The notes: generated by a model from the sequence alone, not told the origin. 64,000 nucleotides of DNA from Panagrolaimus kolymaensis (GCA_028622995.1 JAJQJQ010000047.1:62001-126000), one strand, 5' to 3'; positions 21,301 through 37,100 are shown, counted from the first letter of the stretch. Translations and numbers: made by a program.

Positions 21301-24300
21301 TAAGAATCTCATAATAAAGAAAATAATAATAATATAAAATTAGTTAGTTATTTTTCACAAAAGAATAAAGCCGCTATTGCCGCTGCTGCAAAACAACAGT
21401 ACTGCCACAGAAAAAAAGAAAGAGAGAGCATAATTCAATCAATTAATATTAATTGGTTCTAAAAAGCAGCAAAGGCGCAACCTAACCCATGAAAAGCAAG
21501 CAAAAGCAGGCGAGAGCAGTGGCACAATTGAAGTAAGAAAAAAAAAATAGTGAAGCCTGCCTTCTTTTTTTTCCATTCTTTCTAACGTCAGTCGACAGAA
21601 GTAAGTAAGGGTTAAGATTGGCACAGATATAGCTGCCAACCGTTTTTCGAAGCTCGCCGCTGCTTTTCTTTTTTTTCATAATCGAAAAAGAAATAGGAAG
21701 AAAAAAATTTAATGAGATAATAATAAAAAAAATGAAAGCAAAATGAATAAAAGAGATGAAAATGAATTTTGACGACAACGACAAAAACGACAGACAACGA
21801 AAAATTGGTGATTTGATGCCTATTTTTTTTCTTCTACATATAATACTTAATACTTAAATTGCAGGGTTTTAAAAATGAGAATAGAAAAAAGCAATCGAAT
21901 GTGAGCTTTTTGTTCTTTTTTAGATCGGTAGCTTGCTTTTCTTTTTTATATGGTTTCTTTTATTAAGCGACAAAACAATCATTTTTAAATTTATATTTTG
22001 CTGTTTTAAAAATTTAGCAAGGAAAAATTAGAAATTTGATTCTTAATTAAGCAGACGATTTGCCAGATAACGAAGATGTTAATGGCAAAAAAAAGACAAC
22101 AATAACTTTTCTATTTTTATTTTTTTATTGTTTATAAAAAAGGTATTAAAAAATTACGTATATTTAAGTATTTCTAAGACGGGGATCAACAAGTGAGTGA
22201 AAAAAGTAGTCAAATAGTGCCGCCACGAGGCTTAATAGTAACCATTGGTTTAGGAAGATAAAGATAAGAAAAAGAATGTGAAAGGGATTTATCATTTTTT
22301 TTTCTACAAGCAAGCTACAGAAAAACTGAAAAAATGAAACTGAATGGCGTTGAAGAAAAATTGTAAAAAATTCTTTTGTTTTGGATTTTTGGATTTAAAT
22401 TATAATTCTTTTCTTTTTAACGAGAAATAAATTTAGGCTTATCCAAGAGATTAAAAATACATTCGAAAATTTTTGAAGCCAGTAAAGAAAGCAAAAAAAA
22501 TAATTTGACACCAAAAACGCGAAACCGATTATCAAAAGGAAAAATCCAAACGCAAGGGAAAAGTCACAGTCAATAACCAAGTTTAGTTTTTCGCCAATTT
22601 TTACTTTGTTTTGTTCTTCTTCAAAATTTTTGCTCTAAGTTCGAAAGACGACGTCGAAACAATAATTTGATGCCAACAACCAACTTTTTTTCAAATAAGA
22701 AATTGGCGTCATTTGATCCCTATTACAGCCACCAATGCTGCTGTTGCTTCCAAAACTCATATTTAAATTATACATAACATTAGAGGCAAAAAACCTCGAA
22801 AAAATAAAAGAACAAAAAAACTTTTTTAAGCCTTTATTTTAGATTGTTAAAATATATTTAAAAATTGTCCAAAAAAGGTATCTATTTTTAAAATTTTTTC
22901 TTCTAATTTTTTGTATTTATAACATTTAAAGAAAAAATTAAAGCACTAAAATCAAATCTCCAAAAACCATCTTTTTGCTGCTATCTTTCTTTATTTCTCA
23001 AATCGCGGATTAAAAATAAAACTAAAAAAATAACAAAACAAAAAAGCAAAATAAAAGCTTAACAATTTTTTTTTCGAGCCCAAAAGCTCAACTTCTACCG
23101 TAATAAACGAATGACAAGCAACAACAAAAAAAAGCCAATGCATGCTTTTCTTTCCTTTTTTTTTACGACGACAACAATACACTTCATCGGTTTTCTTTTG
23201 TTTGAGTGGATGGAGGCAGCAGGAGCAGTAGCACAAATGCTTATTTTTATTTTTTTATTTAGAAGATTACTGGCCAGAAAAATAAAATAAAGGGGTAAAA
23301 AAGAAAAAAGAAAAGAAAGGCGGTCGTCTATTTTATTTTTATTATATTTTTTTTATTTAACATTGCCGTAAGGCATGGCAGCAGCAGCCAGCATCAGAAA
23401 AAAGCTTTTCACTTCTATTCTTTCTTTCTTTTGCTTTTGTGGAGTTAGTTGTTGGCACACAATTCAAAGAAAGAAAGAAAAAAAATAATGGAAAGAAAGG
23501 AGGCCAATAACCGGGCGGAGACTAGAACAAAAAAAATGGCAAAACAATGGGAGAATGGGAAAAAAATAGAAACAATGCCATTGGAGGAAAATACTGTAAG
23601 AATGAAAAAAATGGATAGGAATAGAATATTGTTTATTTTTGTGGAAAAAAACTGTGGCATTTAGAGGGAAGTAAAAGAATTAGGAAGATGATGAAAAATA
23701 AAAAAGATATGTAACAATTGAATTTAATTGGAAGCATGAAAGCCAAGCATCAGCGCTTTAAAAAAATCTTAAACGCACCAGGAAATATTAATAATAAATT
23801 ACAAAATTCCAAACTTTAGAATTTCTCAAAAAAATTTATATTCGAGACCCGTCTAAAATAAAGCTTTCGTTCCAAGACTTGGCGTCGAAAATGACCAAAT
23901 CTTTTATTAAAGCTAAAGATGTCGCCGGCTTCTTGACTCGATGTGCCATCTTCAATCTTTTCTTACTTTTTTTTCCATGAAAAAGAAAAGCATTTTTCTA
24001 AACGACGACAAAAAAGTAAGTAACAAGGACAACGACTTGTTGCTTGCCACTGCGCTTCTTCTTTCTTTTTTTTGATGCTCTTCTCACTATTTTCTTTTTA
24101 TTATATTTTTTTTCTTTCTCTTTTGCTATGATTAAAAGAGATTGGATTGGAAAGAATAAAGTAGAGTAAAGTAAGTATTCTTCTTCGGGACCTCAGGCAT
24201 AAAATGCTTGGGGAAAATAAAACAACAGAAGAAACAAATAAGAATAATAAGAAAAACGAAAAATAAAAATCTCTCGAATTTTTTTTTCTTACTCATTCTT

Positions 24301-27300
24301 ACTTTTTTATTTTTTTCTGTGCTCTCTTTTATTTAAAATTATTTGTTTGGAAAAAAATAAACGGAGACATGGAGAGAGAGTTAAGATAGATGCCTAAAAT
24401 ATAATAGAGCATGAAAGGCCTTCTGTTATTGCTACAGCAGGAGCTTGCTGTAGCATTTAAAAAAAAGAGTGGAGGGAATGTTAAAGTTGAAAAACAAAGC
24501 AATGCAACAACAAAAATTTGTGCCAACTTTGTTTGAGTAATTGTGGTAGTAGTCGTTGTTGTAGAAGAAAAAAAACCATAAAACGGTTATAAAAGTAAGG
24601 CAGAATCGATTAGAAAAAACATAAAATAAAGAAAATGCAGAAACAAAAAAATGGGTTTTTTAAAAAAGACTCTCAAAACAAAGATTTTTGACTGACAAAA
24701 AATGTCTAAAAACAAAAGAAAAAAATGAAATATGCTCGATTCTTTTCGATTAGAATCGAAGCTTAAAATCCTTCCAAAAAAAAACTCATCAATAATGTCT
24801 AATGCTTTTTCATATTTTTTTTTGTTTTATTTGCAGTTTTTCGATTTTTTTTTTCTTCTTTGTCATCCATTGTATTTATTGTTGTTCAATGAACTAATAA
24901 ATGAATTTATAGAAAATAAAAAATGATGATCTCGCTTTCATTCGAGAGAGTGAGAAAGAAGATCACTGCTGGTTGCTTTTTTTTATAGCATATATTTGTG
25001 AATAACGAGCAGCATTTTTTTCCTGGTAGTAGTTACAAATAAAAAAAATATGAAAGAAGAATGTCTAACACTTGCCCGATCATAAATTTGAGTTTAATTT
25101 TTTTGTAAAAGCAAAAACTTTTGGGAAGGAAGAATAAGTTTTTATAAAAAGAATTTCGTTGTCTAAAACTACAAAATCACGAGGATTTTTCAATTCCAAA
25201 CTTAAATTTCAAAATTAAGATCAAATTGCATATTTAAAAATTTCTGTTCGGGAAAAATTTTGATTCACAGAATAAGCTATATTCTGGGCATTTGAGACAA
25301 TCACGGCGAGGAAAAAGACGTATTAAAAATAAAACAAGGAAAAAACTTTTAACTAAAAAACTTCAAAGTAGTAATTTATGCCCAATAATCCCACCAAAAA
25401 CTATTTTTTAGCTATAGCCAACCTAACTTAACCAACCCATTATAAAATAAAAGAAAAATAAAAAAGTTTTATTCTTTCTCGCTGCTTTAAAAAATTTTGA
25501 TGCTATTAATTTTTTATGAGTCTAAAAGCGCTTTTTTTCTTCTTTATTCTTTCGCGCATAAAACAAAATGGCCTTGTTTTAAGGGAAGTAAAGAAAAACC
25601 TAACCCAAGCCATAGTAAAAAAAAAAAAAAAAACGAAAGAATAGAAGCGCTTTTCAATTACATACATATATTTACTAATCGAAGCCAATGCTCAAAGCAA
25701 AAAAGAAAAAAAGGAAAGACAAAATAAAATGTTTTTGAGAATTGAAAGAAATTTGCACCTTTATTTTGTTATTATTATACGTATGTATTTGTGTTTTATT
25801 ATTATTGTAACCTAGGTTCTGGTTTTCGAGTGTGTTGTTCTCATTCATTTATGAAGGCTAAAATTAAGCTTGGGAAAAAAAAGAGAGAATAAAAGAAAAT
25901 TTGCAACTATGTTACCACTAAAATGAGAAAATATATTATTTTTATTGTGTTTATTACTTTCTTTTTAATTCAAATGCTTTTTTACTATTTTGAATCAAAT
26001 AAAACAACGAAAAAAGCTAGGGAAAATGTTGCAAAAATTTAATTTTAAAAAGGGAGAGATAAATTAGGAAAGTATTGTTTTTATAACATTTTCTTGAAAG
26101 GATTTTTTTGTCCTGAATAAAATAAGTTATTCTCAAAATTTCATTCTCTTGTTTTTCACCCAAAAAAAGTATACTCAAAAAATCAGATTTCTATCCACGT
26201 CAAGATTAAAAGTATACGTAATGGCACATTTTTACAATAGAAATTTTTCTTTTCTTATGTTTTATTTTTTTTAATACGAAAGCGAAAGAACCGAAGCGCA
26301 CAATCAAGCTTTAATTCAAAAGTAAGAAAACTAAAATAATTGACACTTGATTGCTCAGAAACAATACCACTAAAAAAGCAAGGCAAACAAGAAAAAAAGA
26401 AAAGAAAAGTAATTTTTCTTTATTCCACAATTCACAATTCAAAGTACCGTAAAAGAAAAAGTTAAACAAAAGATGCTTTTTTAAAATTTGGTAACAAAAA
26501 AAAGTAAATATTAAGAAAAAGGTCAATGAAGCAAACGTAAATTTTGTTATTAAAAAAAAGTGAATCTTTTGTTTTGTAAATCTTTGGCACACAAAAATAA
26601 TTTTTATAGGGTTAGAAAAAAGGCTTCTTTTTTTTTACAATAATTAAGCGAGGAGTGTAAAAGAACGATTCAAAAAAATATTCCTTGACCTTCGGCAAAA
26701 AAATTTTTTTATATCATAGGTGTACAAAAAATTTGACAGGTCTTTTTCACTAAACGATTTTTAGATATTTTACACAATTCCTCTGTTTCTATCCTTTATT
26801 ATTATTATTTTACGCATACCAAAAAAAAGTAAAAACAATAACGGTTCTAATCGAATAAAATCGAGAAGAAAAAAAAGAATGGTCAAAGGAGTCAAAAGTC
26901 GTTGGGACAGCCAGCGACGGTGGCGGCGGCGGCAAAATGGACAAAAATGGACAATTGTCATTTTCATTTTCATGTTCGTCCTAACTCTTTTATTACCAAT
27001 CGTAGGTAAAGGTAGTTATTCTCGCTGTCGTATTTGTCGTCGGAAACGCCATCCATCGAAAATATTGTTTTGTTGCGCACCCTTTCTTTTATTTTGTTTT
27101 TATCAGTAAAACTCATCAGTAAAATCTTTTCTTTTTCGTCCTTTTAGTTTTGAAAAGAAGGCGACGACGACAATGAAGAAAAAAAAACGAAGAAGAAAAG
27201 GACATGGAAAAGTAAAAAATAAATGAAAATAAATAAAAAAGATTTACCCTACTGTTTTTAACTTCTCTCAAGAATGGTGGATATTAGAAAACGATGAATA

Positions 27301-29392
27301 ATTGTCACTTTTCAAAATATATTTATAATTTTTATTTTACTTTTTGTTGCGTGAAAAAGAAAAAAGAAAAATGTAAAAAAATGCCATTATTCTTTCTTTT
27401 TTGTTTTTATTATTACTTTTTTTACTTTCATCTTTTTTGAATTCAAAAAAAAACTACGATAATAATCAGTGCGACAAAGGCAACACAATCCAATGCCATT
27501 GAAAAGAAATTATTTCACTTTTGCTTTTAATGACAGCCGATAAAAAATGAAAGAAAAAAGACGTTTTTGTTTTCAATTAAATTTATGGGCAAAAGCAGCG
27601 ATGGCATTTTTTATTCTTTGCTGTTGTTTTGTTGTTATCGCATAATAATCAGTACAACAACAAAAATTTGGTAATAATTTAAATTTTAGTTTTCGAAGAA
27701 AAAAAAAACATTAGGATGCAAATTTTAAATACCGAAAAGTAAATCAGGAGTTTGTAAATATCTAATGGTGAAAGTTTTATGGATCAATTTCTAATATCGT
27801 TTCAACTATTAAAGAAAATTTAAAGTTCAAATCGAAGTAAACTTTTTTCAATTTCAACAGTTTTTTTTGTTGAGAGTTTTTGCATGTTTGAAACTTACTT
27901 TTCTATTTTTGCAGGGATATTACAAAGCTTTTTTTCCTGTTGAATTCACTTTTTTGTCTTTATTTTTTTTTTCGCTTTTTCGTTTATTTCTTGAAAGAAA
28001 AGTCATAATAATAAAAATAAAAAGATCGGAAGTATGCATCAAAAAGAAGGATTCGATTCATTCATTCATTGAATTTAGTGGCTTTAAAAAATCTATTTGT
28101 TTCAAATGCGCGCATTTTCTTAAAAGAAAAAAAAGATGAATAAAAAAAAGAATGAAATTTTTAGGAGTTTTAAAGCTTCTATTTTATTTTTGTTTCGACG
28201 ACGAGATTTTTTTTTCTCAATTGTTTCAAATTGGCAACACGTGTGTGTCCTTTCTTTTTTTTTAATTTTCTCAAGCAGCTGCAATTTATTCCCTTCATTT
28301 TATAAAAAAAAAGTTTTATTATTTTTATTCCCTTCAAAAAAAGAATCAAAAAGAGCCAAAGTAAAATAAAAAATGGAGGATCCTGGGAGTTTTCATTATG
28401 TTAATAGAAGTACTTTTAAAAGAAAAAAAAAGTTATTTTCTCACTTAAAACAATTGAAAAGTTTAAAAATGTTGGAAAAAATTTATGTATTGTATTTTAG
28501 ACGCTTTTTTTGTTGATAAAAATGCAACATTCAAGAAAAAACGAGTTTGTATTTCCTTTTTAGCTTTTTTTTTGTTTGAAGAGTTAATTTTGGTTAGTTC
28601 GCAGGTTCGCAACAAAAACACAATACTTCGACGACCGACGACAACGCGGGAAACTGTTTTTTTAGGAGGAGGTGTGAGAAAAAAGAAAAATAAAGAATTT
28701 CTGGTTTGCGTCAAAGAAAAATGAAAAATATAGTGAAAAACAAAAGAAAAGGAGAAAGGTTCGTTGCAAAAAATTAAATGAGAGGAAATGAAATTGACAG
28801 TGAGGGTCAAATTTTAAGCAAGAATTAAAAAAAAAGAAAACTAACCACCAAAAAAAACACTGCTAATTCTTCCTTTCAATTGATGCCGATGGACGGAGGA
28901 CGGACGACAATCACAGAAAGTTTGTTTTGGGACGGCTTTGTTAATTGTTATCAAACTGTTGTTATTAGGTATTAATACCGTAACTTTACTGTCTAAAAAA
29001 TTAAAAAATTAATAAAAGGATCAAAAATTTATTTTAAAAATAGAGCGCACGATTAGAAACACGTAAACCCGGTAATGTTTTAAAATCCATAGCTCAAAAA
29101 AAAAATATTACAAAATATGACATCTTTAATTTAAAAAAACTTGAAGAACAATATTTCAAACAACAAAAAATTATTCTTATCTGAAAAAAATGGTTTTTAA
29201 TAAAAATTTAGGATAAACAATAAAAGGGACGACACCCTTGACTCAGCGGCGACGAAGAAATAAGAAAGAAGTAACAATGGCACAAGTGGGATGCGCTTCT
29301 TTTTTTTTTTCGGATCTCATATGTAATTCAAAAACATAGGTTAACATAGAAAAAGAAACAAAAAATTTATGTAATCGCTTAACCCAGATTTA

Positions 29393-29413
29393 AATAAAAT
29401 AAAATAAAATAAT
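29393..29413 (+). repeat. (AAAAT)n minirepeat
   Basis: Four AAAAT units in an A/T-only stretch. The same unit recurs at 34107-34127. Confidence 0.8.
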
Positions 29414-32400
29414 TTAAATAATAAATAATACAATTGCTTCATTTTTCTCTGAATAAACTTTATTTTTTAATAAAACATCTTCATTTTCTTCTTGCCCTCC
29501 GGAAATCTTTATTGTACCTCACCTCAAATAAATAAATAAATTAAACTAAACAAACCGAAAATAAAGAACTCAAGGACTTAAGTGGATTTCAAGATTTTTT
29601 TTTACTTCAAATAATTCTTTTTCTTTTATTTTTTAAACGCAAAAATGGTTCACAATATAAAAAAGTCAATGTTAAACGATTAACAAAAAAATTAGAATAA
29701 TGGAACATTAAAATTTAAAGAAACCCATAATCAAGAGAATTAATATTTACAAACATCGAGAAAAAAAAAGTCAAAAAACTATAATTTTGGAGTGAAAAAA
29801 ATTTAGCAAAGTTTTGCTTGAAATAAAAAATAAAAATAGTTATTTAATTTTTAATTGTGTCATTGACTTTTTAACTATTTGGACGACGATGAAGGACAAC
29901 AACGACCAAAACAACTAACAAACAGGATAAAGGAACAGGATACAGCAAGAAGAAAAAAAAATAACAAAAAAACTAAGGAAAACTCGCCCCTTCCCTTTTC
30001 CCTTTTCCTGAAAGCAAGCAAGGAGGAGGAGAGGTGAGAGTGCGCGCGCGAGAATCATCGGCTGCTTCATGATTTAGATTTTTTTTATTTCTTGACCAGT
30101 AATGGAGGTGATTGTTGTCTTTTTAGCGCTATTTTTTTTTTGTTGCTACTGCTGATTGCTTTATTTAATCGCTTGGCCATATTTTTTTTTGCAACAAAAA
30201 AGTAACAACATTCATTTTTTGTTTTCGAAAGGAAAAGAAAAAGAAAAAGAAAATAGCGGCCAAAATAAATGTGTGACAATTCATGCTGGTGCGAGGTGAA
30301 CTTCTTGAATCCGGAATTTATGTCTTTTTTTTTGTTTTATCTGAACCAAGGAAAAGGAAAAATACTTGACCGTTTAAGCTTTGACTTGATGACCAGTTCA
30401 TTAACCAAAAAAATGCACTTAAAAAGTCAAAAAGTGACAAAACAAAAGGAAAAAAGACACATAAAAAACCAGAAGTAATAGAATAAGAAATTGTTAGCAG
30501 CCAACACGTTTTCTTAAAAATTTCAAACTTAGCAACTGAAACTAAAACAATACAAGCTTGGTTATTCCTTCTGGCATTAATAATTATTACGTATTTTTTT
30601 AATAATAAAGTACCGCCTTTTTTCTTTGAATTTTCGAAACTTTTTTTTATAGAAAGCTTTTCTCCTCCTTTCTTCCTTCCTATTCTAGCGACGACAGTTC
30701 ACGCAACAAAAAAGAGAAGCTTTTATTACTAATTTCAATCAACCTTTCTTCTTTGAAACATATTAAGTCAACAAACAAATAATATAATTGAGAAGAAGAT
30801 AGATCAGTTTCGCGTATAAATAATATTCCCCTTTTGGAACTCATAAAATCTACCGATCAAATTATTATTTTATTTTATTTTTCGCAACAAAACGTTACAA
30901 ATGCTTTTATTATAATTTTGCCTTTCCTCTTCTTCTTTTCTCTTCGAAGTTCAAATTTGAAGAGAGAAAGGGTAATTGCGCGAAGAGACGGCGGCTAACG
31001 ATCACAAAAGGAATTGGAATTGCAAATGAGAGGGGTGATGGCTGTGAAAAAAGCTGCGTAACTTCCGTGTATATCATTTTCAACTGTTTCAGAAAGAGGT
31101 CAAAAAAAGAAAAAAGTAAGCAAAAATTAGTCGAATTATGCAATAAAAAAGCTTTTTTAATTTTTGAAACCTTTCTTTTGTAAACTAAATGATCGAAGAA
31201 GTTTCATAAAGTGTCGGAGACTAATTGAGCGACGACGACAATAATATAATAAAGTAAGTATAATAAAATAATTATTTTAAACAGCAACCGCAAGAGAAAG
31301 AAAAGTATAGTTTTTGTTGGAGGAACAAAAAATTTCTTTAAAAATTGAAAAAATTGAATTAAAACATTATTGTTTTTTTAATTAATTTAAATATCAAAAA
31401 AGTTAGTAGTTCCCAGTCAAAAAAAAAATACTTCGAGATAAGTCTGGCTGGGTCACACAAAGACTATGCTTTATCAAAAAATATGTATAAAATTTAATAT
31501 TAGATTTAAATACAAATGAAGCTTGTTAAACAACGACTACACTTATTTTTTTCTTTGTCCCTTATTTTTTTAGCCACTACTTACTTATTACCTGATGACT
31601 GACTGCCGTCATAGAAGCCGCCACAAAAAGGGCAATTGCCAAATTCTTAGAACAATGAAAGGCAAAAAAAAGTAAAAATCAAACATCTTAAATGAAAATT
31701 AGTGGTTAAATGAATTATTATTATTTCTTAAATTTAACATTTAATATTTATTTAATGTATTTTTTTGTATTTTCTCTAATAACTAACTACTAGTAAAAGT
31801 TGCCATATATTTATTTTTTTTTCTTTGTTGCCTCTTTTTTCTACCGTAATTTTTTTTTTGCCTGAGAAAGTAAAGAAAGAAAAGTACAAATTTTAGCAAC
31901 AACTTCTTTATTTTTTTTTGTTTTGTGTGTCAAAAGAAAAGTACCGCCTTAATAAAATGAAAAAACCTATGTTTTCCCCACGGAAGACAATAAAAAAAGT
32001 TTTTTTGAATAATGAATTTCAATAGAGCTGATTTGAGAGGGAAAAAGGCGCAAAAAAAAATGGAAACAAAGCCATTAAGTTGCACACACACACTCCAGGA
32101 GGTGGAGGGTTTTTTTTGTAAATGATCCTAAAATTTCTTTTAATTTTCCTTTCCTCGTCATAATTTTTTTTAGTACATAGATTCCTTTTTTAGTAACAGG
32201 TGCAGCTTTTGCTTTTGCTACTGCAGGTTTTACAATGGTCAACTAATTAGGCTATTTCTGCTGCAGTTATTGAAAAATATTTTTTTGTGTACATGTATGC
32301 TTCTGGAAAAAATATACTCATTTCTTTTCATTTTTATATTTATGATCTCTCAGGCTAAGTATAAAATATGAAAATGAATAAAATGTTGCATTTTCTTTCG

Positions 32401-34106
32401 ATATTGTTTTTATAATAAATGAAAAGGCTTTCATTGTATTTTTTTGTGTTAGTTGGTTGTATTGATGAGAAATAGTAGAATATGAATACAAGGGAAAATG
32501 ATATAGAAAAAAGAAACAAGAAAAGGTTAGTCACAAGCGAGTAAATGAATACTTGGAATTTGCAAATTGACTTGAGTGAAAAATAGCAATCATAACAATG
32601 CAAAATGAAAACAAATTTTACTTAAACAAGGGGTTTGTTAATATTGAAAAAAATTATAAAAGACTACCGTAGCCAAAAGGTTAAAAACTCAAAAAAAATT
32701 TAACTTTAAAAAAACTATTTTTTCTTAATTAGAAATAAACTAACTTTTAAAGCTCACAATTATTATCGTAGTAAAACTTTAAGTAACGTCGTTATGGAAT
32801 CAGAACAGAAAAAATAAGCTTCAATGCGCTTATTCATATCTCCATAAATACAAACTTGCAAAACTCCAACTCAAAACCACTTAACCTTAACAGTCACAAA
32901 TCTATCAACTCTAGCCTTCTTACAATTTTTCTTTATTTCTTTTTCAAGCCTCAAACTCTTATATTTTACGGTTTTTTTTCTTCCAAAATAAATTTTATGC
33001 GCAAATAATACCCGCATTATTTTGTAATTAATAATCAAGCAAAAACATCATTATTATTGGTCACTATATTTTTATATTTTCCTAATATATTTTTTTTCAT
33101 TGCTTTTTTATTGCAAAAATATACACATATCTTCGTATCGTATACTCTCAATCGCTATCCAAAAATGGCAAAAAAAAAAGAACACTCAAGTACCATGACC
33201 ACCAAAACGGCTCTATTGGATAGTTCTACAACAACCAAAGCAAGGAGGAAGAAAAATAAAGTGCACGAATAAATAAATAAAATAATAAGTGCCAAAAAAA
33301 AGAAGAAGCAAAAACCTTGTATAACAAAGCTAATCAAAAAAACGGAAGATGCGCGAGAAAAAAAATTTGAGGGAATAACAACAAACAACATCGAAAAAAA
33401 TTAATAGACAAATTTCAATAAAAAAATTAAAAAAGAAAAAAATATGCCCTCAAAAAAAGTGTTTTTGAACGGTCTTTCTTTGTCGGTTCGGTCGTGGTTG
33501 AACGGAAGAAGGAAACGAAAGGAAACAACTAAAATAAACCACTTCATTGCGCAATCACCCATCCTTAGTTCTTTATTTCATTTTTCCTTTTTCTTTTGCG
33601 TCTCTTTTTTTCTGCCTGGTTTCTGCTGCTCCTTGTTTCAAATCAAATCGGACAACAAAACAACAAAAAATCTAATAGCAGCAACAAATCAAAAAAAAGG
33701 AGAAACGAATCCAAGGGAGAAAGAAATCTAACATAAAATTAAACAAAAAAAAACACGAAAACGACAGTTTAAAAAAATTAAGTTTGAAAAATTGCAACTT
33801 TTTTTCGATTCAATGAAAAAAAATATGTATCAAACAATAAAAATAAAATGCCCGCCTTTTTTTCACAAAATGCAAGCAAGCTTATGTTTAAATATTTGGG
33901 GTCATAAAAAATGTTGTAAGCTTGAAAAAAATTTAAAATTTAAATTTTGCAAAGAAAGAAAAAAAGTTGGACAAATATTTAATTTTCGAAGCGATCAAAT
34001 TTTAAGATTGAAAAGAAAAGAAATAAAACTATTATATTTTTTTGTTTTGTGATTCAAAAAGTGTTGGGTCAAAAAATGAAAAAGAATAAAAGTTTGGCAA
34101 TAAAAA

Positions 34107-34127
34107 AATAAAATAAAATAAAATAAA
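34107..34127 (+). repeat. (AAAAT)n minirepeat
   Basis: Four AAAAT units, the same motif as at 29393. Replication slippage is a sufficient explanation. Confidence 0.8.
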
Positions 34128-37100
34128 TTCATGTTTGACTTTTCGAATTTTAAAAATTTAAAGTAAAAAATGAGGCACGCCTTTAATTGTTTTGAAAAAT
34201 TTTATAAAAATTCTTTTCAACAAGCTTTTGACCATCATCGTCACCAGCAATTGAATAAACAATAATAATAAAATAAAATTTTTACAAAAAAAATCATAAA
34301 AAAGCATGCAAAAATAAAAATAAAATGTCAAAAATCAAAAAAACCATCATTAAAATCAAATTCAAAAGTAAACGAGTAAGCAAGCACAAACAAAAAAAAT
34401 AATACACGCAAGGCACACGCGGCGGCGGTTATTGCCTCACATATTTTTAAAACGGTGACCACCGGCTTCCTTGTTTGTTGTTGTAAATGTATCCATTCCC
34501 CATCATTCTCGGCTTTAGTCATAAAAATAAAATAATAATACAAAAAAAAAGAGAAGAAACCGATCAAATAAAGGGTCATCATCGCTTTAAAAGAAAAAAA
34601 GAAACAAGAAAAATAATAAAAAAAAATGAGAGAAACATGGCTAATACCGAGAGTCACAGGTGTTACAGCTGAAATGATATAAAGCTTGCTTACTTACTAC
34701 TGTTGCTTGCTGGTGACCATCGGTCAACAGCCACAAGCATAAATGGATGAAAGAATAATAAATAATAATAATAAATATTGAAAAGGTTGATTTTTATTTT
34801 CAAGTAACAAAAATTTTGTAATTTTATACAAAAAAAATATCAAATAAAAATTGAATAGGCTTTTTACGTCACAATTTTTATTTGAAATGAAAAAAGGCTA
34901 AAGGGGCAAAAACAAATATAATACATAAAATATAACTTTTTTTAGAGAAACAAAAAAAAAGAAAGAAAAGGGAGATGAAATATATCAAAATGGAATGGAA
35001 AAAAAATTAAAAAGTTTGGGGACTTCTCCATTCATTTGCTTCTTCAGAGATGTTAGAAAAAAAGCATACATAAAAATAAAAATCTGTTTCAGAGAAAGCT
35101 GTTGGTTGTTATTGGATGACACAACCAACACGCCTAAAAAATATATAGCGATTTCAATTTTCTTTCTATTTTTTTTAAAGAAAAAACATGGACGACGTTG
35201 AACCGGTCTCCTTCCCATTTGCTTTCCATTTTCCCCCCATGATCATCATCCATCTCCCTCGCATTCGCTATTCGCTGCTTTATCTTCTTTTTTTTATATT
35301 TTACCTTTTCCTTTCCTTTTTTTGCAGAAAATAAAAATCAAAGAAGAAGATGTCGTCCTTTTTTTTATTTTTCTATGTATCTGAAAAAAATTGCAAGTGT
35401 TGCGTAACCAAACAACACAAAAGAAGCTTTTTTAGCCGCCTCGATGATCACCAATGCCCTTAGGGGATAAACGATGAAAAAAAAATGAAAAAGTGGCTTA
35501 TTATTATTGCACTCTAAGGATGAATGCATGCGCGTTGATAGAAAGTGAAATCGTGAAATCCCTTCCATCCATCCATTTCCTTTTCACTTTTTTTTTTCAT
35601 TTCAATTAATTATTATTACATAACAACAAAAAAAACTTGTTATAAATCTTAAAAACAAGAATCGAAAGTAACTCTCTTTTTTTAATTCAAAAAACTAAAC
35701 AATCCAATAAAGTGTTTGAAATTTGATTGTCGTCACTCACAAAAAAAAATTGACTAAAATTAAAATAATGGTTGTAAATTGTCCTAAAATAGAAAAAAAA
35801 TACAACGGAAAAAATGGTAACAGGTACATACATTTTTACTGATAACAACCAAAAATATAAAAGTGGAGTTTTCCTTAGCATGGTCAAGACAAAACAAATA
35901 AAGATAGTTTAGGGTAGTGATGGTGGTGGACAATGGTCAGTCGTCATACGTATACATTCCTTTTTTGTTGTTGTTAACCAAATAATGTTTGATTTTGATT
36001 ACTTTTTTTCTGCTCACATGATTGTAAAATGTACGACAATCATAGAGGAAGAAAAATAAAAGAGGAATAAAATTTTATCAGAATATTTTCGCAGATATTT
36101 TATTTTTACAAAAAAGGGTCAAGAAAAAAGTTATGAAAATTTTGGATAAAAATACAAGAAAATTATTTTTTTGAGTTAATCAATAAATCGAAAACACGAT
36201 ATGTCTAAATTTTTTTTCCACAAATCTCCATTAACTTCTGCAATCAGAATTTTTTAAATTTTCAAGTGTCATTAATAAATTACTTCTCCAATTCAAATAT
36301 ACAGGTTTCATTAATATCATATCACGGAAATCGAAATAACCCCAAATTGAATGTAGCTCTCCTTTTTTCCAAAACTCACTTGAAGCATTTTATTTGTGAC
36401 TTTTTTTAAAATTTGGTGGAAAAAATGTTAATTTTGACATTATCGATTTGTGTAACATAAAAAGAGCTTTTTCTGATTAGTTTTGTATAACTTTTTCCAA
36501 AAAAATCGATAGATTTTTTGTTTATATTTAATAGCTCACTCTGTCTATTTTTAAATGTGGAAAAATTATAGATTTTATTCAAAAAAGAAAAACAGAGTGA
36601 CGTTCGAAATTCTTCCAATGTGTGTGTGTAAAAACACACCTTACACGATTTGTTCACAAGTGTGATTGCAGAATTGAACATGTAAAATGCAAAAAATGGT
36701 TGTTTGTTTCTTTCTTTTGATGAATTAAAAGCATTGTTAGCATTGAAAAGTGAGAAAAAAAAGAAACATCTTGAATGTCATCTCGTTTTTTTATTTCTGT
36801 CAATAATTTTTTCCTTAAAAAAGCATTTTGAAATATTAAAAGAAAATATGAGTCTTTTTTTTTCTTAAAAAATTGTACAATGTTTTTTTTTCTTTATATG
36901 TTGCAAAAAACTTCTCTACTTTTTTTTGTCCATAAATACCCAATTTTTTTCTGTTATTTATTGATTTTATCTTATAAAAGCTTTTTTGTGTATTTTTTAT
37001 TATTCTACTATTTGATTTTGTAAAAATGCTAATTTCGTTTAGCAGCTTTGAAAAAATATTGTTATTTTATTTTGCGCGAAAGTAAAAGTATTCTTTTTTA

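Noticed and set aside
36406..36681. 91-codon minus-strand frame near the Hsp70-like gene
   Set aside because: Composition is less extreme than its neighbours, but I found no ATG context, splice partners or family resemblance, and possible upstream Hsp70-like exons on the other strand were equally unconvincing.
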